Shown here: positions 56,793 through 64,000 of the stretch, one piece after another
Numbering within the stretch: position 1 is the first letter of the stretch
Layout of the letters: the number at the start of each line of letters is the position of its first letter
Assembly: GCA_003220615.1 (NCBI GenBank)
Contig: QHTB01000138.1
Coordinates: 1 to 64,000 of the forward strand
Reading direction: 5' to 3'
DNA length: 64,000 nt
Source of the DNA: Candidatus Rokuibacteriota bacterium
GTDB taxonomy: Bacteria; Methylomirabilota; Methylomirabilia; Rokubacteriales; CSP1-6
The notes under the pieces: model-generated
Seen by the model: the letters and a program-made list of their open reading frames with translations, nothing else
Databases searched by the model: none
Told to the model about the DNA's origin: nothing
Position numbers and translations under genes: made by a program

Positions 56793-58175
56793 ATGGCGAC
56801 GCATAAGGTCGATGTGGCGGTGGTCGGGACGGGGCCGGGCGGGTACGTCTCCGCGATTCGCTGCGCTCAGCTCGGGCTGAGCGTCGCCGCGGTCGAGGAC
56901 GATCGTCCCGGCGGGGTGTGTCTGAACTGGGGCTGCATCCCCACCAAGGCCCTGCTCCGCAATGCCGAGGTCGTCCATCTGTTCAAGCGCGCCGGTGACT
57001 TCGGGATCCGGGTGCAGGGCTTCGAGGCCGATTACGCCGAGGCCATCAAGCGCAGCCGCGGTGTCGCCGATCGCATGGCCAAGGGCGTCGAGTTCCTCTT
57101 CCGGAAGAACAAGATCACGCTGGTGTCGGGAAGCGGCACGCTCGCGCGCCCCGGGGTCGTGGAGGTCAAGGGCAAGAGCGGGACCGACACCATCGAGGCG
57201 CGCGCGGTGATCCTGGCCACGGGCTCCGAGCCCAAATCGCTGCCCGGCATCACGATCGACGAGAAGCTCGTGATCTCGTCCAACGGCGCCGTGCGACAGG
57301 AGCGCGCACCGAAGTCGCTGATCGTCATCGGCGCCGGTGCCGTCGGGGTCGAGTTCGCCGACGTCTATGCCGCGTACGGGACGGCGGTGACGATCCTCGA
57401 GGCGTTGCCCCGACTCGTCCCGATCGAGGACGAAGAGGTCTCCACCCATCTCGCGCGCTCGTTCACCCGCCGCGACATCACGAGCCAGACGGGCGTGAAA
57501 GTGCAGTCAGTGAAACCCGGCGGCGCCGGCGTCGTCGTCGAGACCGACGGCGGTCGCTTCGAGGCCGAGCAGGTGCTCATGGCCGTCGGCCGCGCCGCCC
57601 GCGTGAGGGGCGTCGGACTGGAGGCGCTCGGCGTCACGCTCGACCGCGGGTTCGTCAAGGTCTCGGCGCGGATGGAGACGTCGGTGAAGGGCGTCTACGC
57701 CATCGGTGACATGGCCGGGCCGCCCCTGCTGGCCCACAAGGCCATGGCCGAAGGCGTGGTCGCCGCCGAGGCGATCGCGGGCAAGGATCCGCGTCCAATC
57801 GATTACGGCAACGTGCCGTCGTGCACGTACTGCCGGCCGCAGATCGCCTCCATCGGAATCTCCGAGGCCAGGGCGCGCGAGAACGGCCGTGAGATCACTG
57901 TCGGCAAGTTTCCGTTCACGGCCAACGGGAAGGCCGTCGCGATGGGTGAGACCGAGGGCTTCGTCAAGGTGGTCGCCGACAAGGCGACCGGTGAGATCCT
58001 CGGCGTCCACATCCTGGGACCGGAGGCGACCGAGATGATCCACGAGTTCGCCGTCGGGCGCACGCTCGAGGCAACGCTGGAGGAGATCATTCACACGATC
58101 CACGCGCACCCGACGCTGTCGGAGGCTGCGCTCGAAGCCACCCTGGGCGCGCTCGGCCAGGCCATCCACATCTAA
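56793..58175 (+). CDS. lpdA: Dihydrolipoyl dehydrogenase (E3)
   Basis: A 460-residue flavoprotein that reoxidises dihydrolipoamide and makes NADH. It has the FAD motif GTGPGG (12-17), the redox disulfide C43-C48 (CLNWGCIPTK), the NAD motif GAGAVGVEFA and the C-terminal HAHPTLSEA histidine. It is separated from pdhC by 237 bases with no gene, in which CCACGTG and CACGTGG (56593-56599, 56614-56620) form an inverted repeat. It may have its own promoter. Confidence 0.95.
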   Translation: MATHKVDVAVVGTGPGGYVSAIRCAQLGLSVAAVEDDRPGGVCLNWGCIPTKALLRNAEVVHLFKRAGDFGIRVQGFEADYAEAIKRSRGVADRMAKGVEFLFRKNKITLVSGSGTLARPGVVEVKGKSGTDTIEARAVILATGSEPKSLPGITIDEKLVISSNGAVRQERAPKSLIVIGAGAVGVEFADVYAAYGTAVTILEALPRLVPIEDEEVSTHLARSFTRRDITSQTGVKVQSVKPGGAGVVVETDGGRFEAEQVLMAVGRAARVRGVGLEALGVTLDRGFVKVSARMETSVKGVYAIGDMAGPPLLAHKAMAEGVVAAEAIAGKDPRPIDYGNVPSCTYCRPQIASIGISEARARENGREITVGKFPFTANGKAVAMGETEGFVKVVADKATGEILGVHILGPEATEMIHEFAVGRTLEATLEEIIHTIHAHPTLSEAALEATLGALGQAIHI

Positions 58176-58178
58176 GGT

Positions 58179-59336
58179 ATGGATTTCCACCTGACCGCCG
58201 AGCAGCAGGCACTGCGCCAGCGCGCCCGTGACCTGGCCGACGGAACGTTCGCCGGACGGGCGGCGCGCTGGGACGAGAGCGAGGAGTATCCCTGGGACAA
58301 CGTCAAGGATCTCGTCGCCGGTGGCTTCATGGGCATGACGATCCCGCGCGAGCACGGCGGCGCCGACCGGCCGATCCTCGACGTCGTGCTCGTCATCGAA
58401 GAGGTTGCGCGCGCCTGTGGCGTCACGGGACGGATCGTCGTCGAAGGGAGCCTCGGCGTGGTTGGCGCGCTCCGCGCCTACGGCACCGAGGCCCAGAAGC
58501 GGCGATACTTCCCCTGGGTCCTCGAGGGCGACAAGCCGGCGATTGCGATCACCGAGCCGGAGGCTGGCTCGGCAGCGACCGACATGACGACCAGCGCAGA
58601 GCCGACGAGCGGAGGATTCCTCCTTTCCGGGCACAAGCGCTACATCACCGGCGCCGGGACCTCACGGCTCTACCTCGTCTTCGCGCGCTTTGGCCAGCGC
58701 CCGGGCGACGAGGGGATTGGCGGACTTCTGGTCGAGCGCGACGCGCCCGGCTTCACCATCGGCCGGCGCGAGTACATGATGGGGCTGCGCGCGATCCCCG
58801 AGGGCGAGCTCCACTTCGAGCGCTGCTTCGTGCCGCACGAGAACGTGCTGGTCCCCGCCGGCGACGGCTTCAAGAAGCTGATGCGCGCCTACAACGGCCA
58901 GCGCCTCGGGGCGGCCACGGTGGCGCTCGGCCTCGCCCAGGGCGCCTACGAGCGCGCCCGCGCCTACGCGCTCGAGCGCCGGCAGTTCGGCCGGCCCATC
59001 GCCGATTTCCAGGGCATTCGCTGGAAGCTCGCCGACATGGAGGTGAAGATCGACGCCGCGAGGTTGATGATCCATCGGGCAGCGGCCGACGCCGGACGAG
59101 AGTTTCCCGACGCGCTCCAGGCGGCCAAGGCCAAGACGCTGGCGGCGGAGACGGCACAGTGGGTGACCAGCGAAGCGCTTCAGATCCACGGCGCCGCCGG
59201 CTACGGCCGGAGTTTGCCGCTCGAGCGCATGGTGCGCGACGCCCGCATGTTCGCGATCGGCGGTGGCACGCTCGAGATGATGCGGAACCTGATCGCCGAC
59301 CGGATCTTGCCGACTAAGTCGGATTGGCGAAAGTGA
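58179..59336 (+). CDS. Acyl-CoA dehydrogenase
   Basis: A 385-residue FAD enzyme introducing the alpha-beta double bond into an acyl-CoA. It has ITEPEAGSAATDM, RRQFGRPIADFQGIRWKLADM and QIHGAAGYGRSLPLERMVRDA. At the position where short/medium-chain enzymes have YEGT with the catalytic Glu, this protein has IGGGT. The base may instead be the Glu in GAYERARAY, the position used by the long-chain/isovaleryl type. Electrons would go to ETF, not present here. It starts four bases after lpdA. Confidence 0.93.
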   Translation: MDFHLTAEQQALRQRARDLADGTFAGRAARWDESEEYPWDNVKDLVAGGFMGMTIPREHGGADRPILDVVLVIEEVARACGVTGRIVVEGSLGVVGALRAYGTEAQKRRYFPWVLEGDKPAIAITEPEAGSAATDMTTSAEPTSGGFLLSGHKRYITGAGTSRLYLVFARFGQRPGDEGIGGLLVERDAPGFTIGRREYMMGLRAIPEGELHFERCFVPHENVLVPAGDGFKKLMRAYNGQRLGAATVALGLAQGAYERARAYALERRQFGRPIADFQGIRWKLADMEVKIDAARLMIHRAAADAGREFPDALQAAKAKTLAAETAQWVTSEALQIHGAAGYGRSLPLERMVRDARMFAIGGGTLEMMRNLIADRILPTKSDWRK

Positions 59337-59358
59337 TCACGCGCTCTTTTATGAAGTT

Positions 59359-59434
59359 GGGAGGGGGGCCAGGAGGCCTCCCCTCCCAAACCCTCCCCTT
59401 CGCGCGAGGCGCGGCGACCCGGGTCGCTTCGCGC
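59359..59434. repeat. Intergenic hairpins and palindrome
   Basis: Two structures lie between the acyl-CoA dehydrogenase and LLM genes. One is a GGGAGGGG/CCCCTCCC hairpin with an inner GGCC pair (59359-59387). The other is a perfect 14-base palindrome GCGACCCGGGTCGC (59414-59427) flanked by GCGCGA/TCGCGC arms (59402-59434). CTTCGCGCG occurs twice as a direct repeat. It looks like a dispersed intergenic element or a terminator without a U-tract. Confidence 0.5.
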
Positions 59435-59448
59435 GGCGGCAATTCTTC

Positions 59449-60366
59449 GTGAAGCTGGGCGTGGCGCTCCCCATGGCGGGGGCTTGGGCCACACCGGAGA
59501 ATCAGATGCGCGTCGCCCAGACCGCCGAAGCGCTCGGCTACCACTCGGTCTGGGTGTTCCAGCGGCTGCTCTATGCGATCCAGCCGAAGGGCGATTACCC
59601 ACCGATGCCCGGCCAGCCGTGGCCGAAGGCCTTCGAGCGCGTCTTCGATCCGATCGTGTCGCTCGCCTACGTCGCCGGCGCGACGAGGCGTGTACGGCTC
59701 GGGACGAGTGTGCTCATCATGCCGTACTACACGCCGATCCTCCTGGCGAAGCAGCTCGCCACGCTCGACGTCGTGAGCGGTGGTCGCCTCGATGTCGGGC
59801 TCGGCATCGGCTGGTCGGAAGACGAGTACGACGCTGTCGGCGTCCCGTTCAGGCGGCGTGGCCGGCGGGCCGACGAGTTCCTCCGGTGCCTGAAGGCGAT
59901 CTGGACGGATGACGTCGTCGAGTTCGCCGGCGAGTTCTACCAGGTGCCACGCTCGAAGATCGAGCCCAAGCCCGTGCAGAAGCCGCATCCCCCGATCACG
60001 ATCGGCGGCTACAGCCCGGTGGTGATCACGCGCGCGGTCACGCTCGGCGACGGCTTCAACGGCGGGAACGTGCCGCTCGATCGTGTCGCGCCGATGGTCG
60101 CCGACCTCGGGAAGGCGGCGATCGCGGCCACGCGCGATCCGGCCACGCTCCACGTCGTCAGCCGGGGCACCTTCCACGTCCACGACACCGCTCAGGGGCC
60201 GACCCGTCGGCCGCTGTGGGGAACGCTCGACGAGATCCGCGAAGACATCGGCCGCTATGCGGCGGCCGGGCTCACCGAGCTGTTCCTCGAGGCCAACTTC
60301 CAGCCGGGCGGGGCCAGCGTCGACGGCGTGCTGCGACACCTGGAGGCGCTGGCGCCTCGACGCTGA
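59449..60366 (+). CDS. LLM-class (F420- or flavin-dependent) oxidoreductase
   Basis: A 305-residue luciferase-like monooxygenase-fold protein. It has MKLGVALPMAGAWATPENQ at the N-terminus, RVRLGTSVLIMPYYTPILLAKQLATLD, and LDVGLGIGWSEDEYDAVGVPF. These are marks of the F420-dependent LLM group, which is abundant in such genomes. The substrate is unknown. It starts at GTG 59449 right after the palindromic element. Confidence 0.88.
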   Translation: MKLGVALPMAGAWATPENQMRVAQTAEALGYHSVWVFQRLLYAIQPKGDYPPMPGQPWPKAFERVFDPIVSLAYVAGATRRVRLGTSVLIMPYYTPILLAKQLATLDVVSGGRLDVGLGIGWSEDEYDAVGVPFRRRGRRADEFLRCLKAIWTDDVVEFAGEFYQVPRSKIEPKPVQKPHPPITIGGYSPVVITRAVTLGDGFNGGNVPLDRVAPMVADLGKAAIAATRDPATLHVVSRGTFHVHDTAQGPTRRPLWGTLDEIREDIGRYAAAGLTELFLEANFQPGGASVDGVLRHLEALAPRR

Positions 60367-60386
60367 CCCGTGAGCTCGCCGCGCTC

Positions 60387-60977
60387 CTAGTGAGGCTGAA
60401 GGAACGGGATCTTCACGAACAACGTGAAGCCGTTGACGGTGAGCAGCGCGCCGAGGATGGCGAGCGCCCCGGAGACGGCGACCATCGGGCGCGACACCGA
60501 CAGGATCGCCACCGAGGCGCACACGATGGCGATCTGGAGCATGACCTCGGCGTAGTCGAAGTAGGGATCACGCGCGCGGAAGATGTCGCGCTCGTGCTCG
60601 AGCTTGCGGGCGGCCTTCTCGATGTCCTTCTTGTCGGCGACCATCCGTTGCTCCTCGTCGCCGAACCGTTTCGCCAACGTCTCGAGCTTCGTCCGCTCGG
60701 CACCCCGGACCCCGGTGGGCTCGGCGAGCTGCGTCTCGACGAGGATCTTGTTGGCGCGATTCAAGTGCTCGCGGACGACCTTGGCCTGATAGAAGGCCCA
60801 CTGATCGGACGACTGCTGCTGGGCGAGCAGCATCTCCTTCATCGCGTACTTGCCGCCGAGGCCCGCGATGGCCAGCACGACCGCGTAGACGGCGGTCAGG
60901 AGCGCGACCCGACGGCTGAAGGCCTGGTCGCGCTTCTCGGCCAGCTCGTGGGGATCGGGCAGCTCGACCTCAGCCAC
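60387..60977 (-). CDS. DUF4337-like membrane protein
   Basis: A 196-residue protein. One hydrophobic helix (about 25-45) is followed by a long charged helical region with AEKRDQAFSRRVAL and SSDQWAFYQAKVVREHL, the marks of DUF4337. Two further helices (about 145-190) lie at the C-terminus. The function is unknown. It overlaps the YtxH-like gene by 8 bases, so the minus-strand trio is one operon. Confidence 0.8.
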   Translation of the reverse strand: MAEVELPDPHELAEKRDQAFSRRVALLTAVYAVVLAIAGLGGKYAMKEMLLAQQQSSDQWAFYQAKVVREHLNRANKILVETQLAEPTGVRGAERTKLETLAKRFGDEEQRMVADKKDIEKAARKLEHERDIFRARDPYFDYAEVMLQIAIVCASVAILSVSRPMVAVSGALAILGALLTVNGFTLFVKIPFLQPH

Positions 60978-61275
60978 GGGCTGAGGTCGACCACTTCCTG
61001 ATTTCTTCGCGCATCGCTTCCTTGCCAGCCTCGAACGCGTTCATGAGGCGCTGGGTCTGCTCCTCGAACATCTCGCGGCTCTTGTCGAGCCACTCGCCGG
61101 CGTGACTCTGGGCCTCACCGGCCCACTCCTGGGCACGCTTGGCGACACTCTCGGAGAGGAGGTCACGCGTTTCCCGGCCGCTGCGTGGTGTGGTCAAGAA
61201 CGTGACAGCGGCGCCGAGCGCAGCTCCGAACAGGAACCACCCGAAATTGCCGCTGCTGTCCTTCTCATACGTCAT
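60970..61275 (-). CDS. YtxH-like membrane-anchored protein
   Basis: A 101-residue protein. The N-terminal glycine-rich helix GWFLFGAALGAAVTFLTTPRSG followed by RETRDLL is the YtxH motif (helix, then xxPxSGxxTR). A long amphipathic tail follows. The ATG at 61275 has AAGGAGA upstream and overlaps the DUF948 gene stop. YtxH proteins are linked to general stress and envelope functions. Confidence 0.85.
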   Translation of the reverse strand: MTYEKDSSGNFGWFLFGAALGAAVTFLTTPRSGRETRDLLSESVAKRAQEWAGEAQSHAGEWLDKSREMFEEQTQRLMNAFEAGKEAMREEIRKWSTSARG

Positions 61276-61679
61276 GCTTGATCTCCTTCTCGCTTCCCGT
61301 CCGCATCGTTCCGGCGGAGCCGATGGAGGAACACTTCGAGGCCGGTCTTGAGGCCGGCCGCCACGCCGACCAGCTGACCCGCGCGGGTCAGCCCGGTCAC
61401 GGCCGCCATCACGCGGCTGAGGCCCTCGACGGCGTCCTGCGCGCGATCGGTGAGGCCGCCGATTCGCTGCATTTCGCCCCGCGCTTCCTCGCTGAGGCCA
61501 CGGAGCTCGTGGACGAGCCCACGCACCTCGCCGACGAGCGGACGGAGCTCGCCCTCGAAAATGGCCAGCACGCGATCGGCCCGCTCGGCGGACCGGCGCA
61601 GCGCAATGATCGCCGGCACCAGTGCAATGGTGATGGCGATCAGACACAGAATGACGAGCCCTTGGACCCAGGGCTGCAT
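61272..61679 (-). CDS. DUF948 (YtxG-like) membrane protein
   Basis: A 135-residue protein with one N-terminal membrane helix ([20 protein letters not shown]). An apolipoprotein-like helical tail follows ([20 protein letters not shown] and on). This is the DUF948/YtxG pattern. It heads the minus-strand trio DUF948-YtxH-DUF4337 and is divergent from the carboxylase gene, with only 34 bases between starts. Confidence 0.85.
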   Translation of the reverse strand: MQPWVQGLVILCLIAITIALVPAIIALRRSAERADRVLAIFEGELRPLVGEVRGLVHELRGLSEEARGEMQRIGGLTDRAQDAVEGLSRVMAAVTGLTRAGQLVGVAAGLKTGLEVFLHRLRRNDADGKREGDQA

Positions 61680-61713
61680 GGAGAGGGAATTATGCCATAC
61701 TTGGTGCGCATCT

Positions 61714-63264
<1,551 letters not shown>

Positions 63265-63304
63265 TGTGTGGCCGGGCGATCCTCTCGACGAGACGAGCAG
63301 GGCC

Positions 63305-64000
63305 ATGACAGAAGATCCACGCCCGAACGAGCGGCTCAAACCCGTGTACGGCCCCGCCGACGTGCCCGTCGATGCTGCTGGCCAGGCCCTGGGAGCGCCG
63401 GGCACGTTTCCGTACACGCGCGGGATCCACCCCTCGATGTACCGGGGGCGGCTGTGGACGATGAGGCAGTACGCAGGCTTCGGCTCGGCCGCCGAGACGA
63501 ACAAGCGCTATCGATTCCTGCTCGATCAGGGTCAGACCGGCCTCAGCGTCGCCTTCGACCTGCCGACCCAGATGGGCCACGACCCCGATTCGGCGATCGC
63601 GTTCGGCGAGGTCGGCAAGGTCGGCGTCTCCATCGCGTCGGTGGAGGACATGGCCGACCTGTTCGAGGGAATCCCGCTCGAGCGCGTGTCGACGTCGATG
63701 ACGATCAACGCGACCGCCGCCATCCTGCTCGCCCTCTACGTCGCCGTCGCGCGCCGTCACGGCGTGGCGGCCGAGCGACTGTCCGGCACCGTCCAGAACG
63801 ACATCTTGAAGGAGTACATCGCGCGCGGGACGTACATCTTCCCGCCCGGCCCGTCCATGCGGCTGGTGACCGACGTCTTCGCCTACTGCAAGGATCGGGT
63901 GCCGCGCTGGAACACGATCTCGATCTCCGGGTACCACATGCGCGAGGCCGGCTCGACGGCCGCGCAGGAAGTCGCTTTCACGCTGTCCAACGCCATTGCG
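63305..64000 (+). CDS. Methylmalonyl-CoA mutase large-subunit catalytic domain (3' end outside window)
   Basis: The frame is open from the ATG at 63305 to the right edge, 232 codons. It starts [19 protein letters not shown], and [20 protein letters not shown], then [12 protein letters not shown], are the signature of the substrate-binding TIM barrel of B12-dependent methylmalonyl-CoA mutase. The [13 protein letters not shown] and [16 protein letters not shown] segments follow. It isomerises methylmalonyl-CoA to succinyl-CoA. The B12-binding part is not visible, so whether it is fused or separate is unknown. It starts 40 bases after the carboxylase. Confidence 0.95.
   Translation, partial: MTEDPRPNERLKPVYGPADVPVDAAGQALGAPGTFPYTRGIHPSMYRGRLWTMRQYAGFGSAAETNKRYRFLLDQGQTGLSVAFDLPTQMGHDPDSAIAFGEVGKVGVSIASVEDMADLFEGIPLERVSTSMTINATAAILLALYVAVARRHGVAAERLSGTVQNDILKEYIARGTYIFPPGPSMRLVTDVFAYCKDRVPRWNTISISGYHMREAGSTAAQEVAFTLSNAIA

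Overview
The window is a strongly GC-rich, gene-dense bacterial chromosome segment. Most genes are on the + strand, start codons are often GTG or TTG, and neighbouring genes commonly overlap as ATGA or GTGA. Gene content fits a free-living lineage in or near Candidatus Rokubacteria / Methylomirabilota (NC10-like): two different complex I loci, a 2-oxoacid:ferredoxin oxidoreductase, acyl-CoA dehydrogenase, propionyl-CoA carboxylase and methylmalonyl-CoA mutase genes, many ABC-transporter parts and PilZ proteins. The taxonomic label is inference from gene content and style, not from a marker tree. I see no insertion sequence, prophage or CRISPR array.

Layout. 1-6.6 kb: a surface-polysaccharide region with the end of a membrane glycosyltransferase, a methyltransferase, an orphan LivF ATPase, a CDP-3,6-dideoxyhexose set (rfbF, a frame-disrupted rfbG, a cupin epimerase, rfbH) and a GT2 glycosyltransferase. 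6.5-9.5 kb (minus strand): a GAF hybrid histidine kinase that lacks both phospho-acceptor residues, tRNA-Ala(GGC), a frameshifted small gene and tRNA-Leu(CAA). 9.5-14.5 kb: iorA-iorB, then a REC-PilZ regulator and a small membrane protein on the minus strand. 14.7-25.1 kb: complex I locus 1, nuoABC-[NIPSNAP]-DHIJKLMN, with no nuoEFG. 25.2-26.5 kb: a TetR-ECF sigma pair with a visible operator. 26.6-31.6 kb: rplU-rpmA-obg-proB-proA-nadD-rsfS. 31.7-33.9 kb: a DksA-like protein, a TPR/zinc-ribbon protein and ComF. 33.9-37.2 kb: gap-pgk-tpiA-secG. 37.2-40.8 kb: a peptide ABC importer without ATPases. 40.8 kb: tRNA-Leu(GAG). 41.1-43.5 kb: a run of small poorly characterised genes, including a coiled-coil/PilZ protein. 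43.6-53.2 kb: lipA and complex I locus 2, nuoABCDEFGHIJK, with no nuoLMN. 53.2-58.2 kb: pdhA-pdhB-pdhC and lpdA. 58.2-60.4 kb: acyl-CoA dehydrogenase and an LLM flavin/F420 oxidoreductase. 60.4-61.7 kb (minus): DUF4337, YtxH and DUF948 envelope proteins. 61.7-64 kb: a biotin-dependent acyl-CoA carboxylase carboxyltransferase and the start of methylmalonyl-CoA mutase, cut by the window edge.

How it fits together. The two complex I loci are complementary. Locus 1 has all three antiporter-like subunits but no NADH-input module and follows a ferredoxin-reducing enzyme (IorAB). Locus 2 has the NADH-input module but no antiporter-like subunits and sits beside pyruvate dehydrogenase, with lipA upstream to lipoylate it. 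A plausible reading is two electron-entry routes, one ferredoxin-like and one NADH-linked, possibly sharing NuoLMN. The 58-64 kb genes look like catabolism of acyl-CoA to propionyl-CoA and then succinyl-CoA.

Main items for a second look: the split complex I loci and the NIPSNAP gene inside one of them; the hybrid kinase with His to Asn and Asp to Glu changes at its phosphorylation sites; the frame-disrupted rfbG; the TetR-ECF switch; and the 41-43.5 kb gene run.
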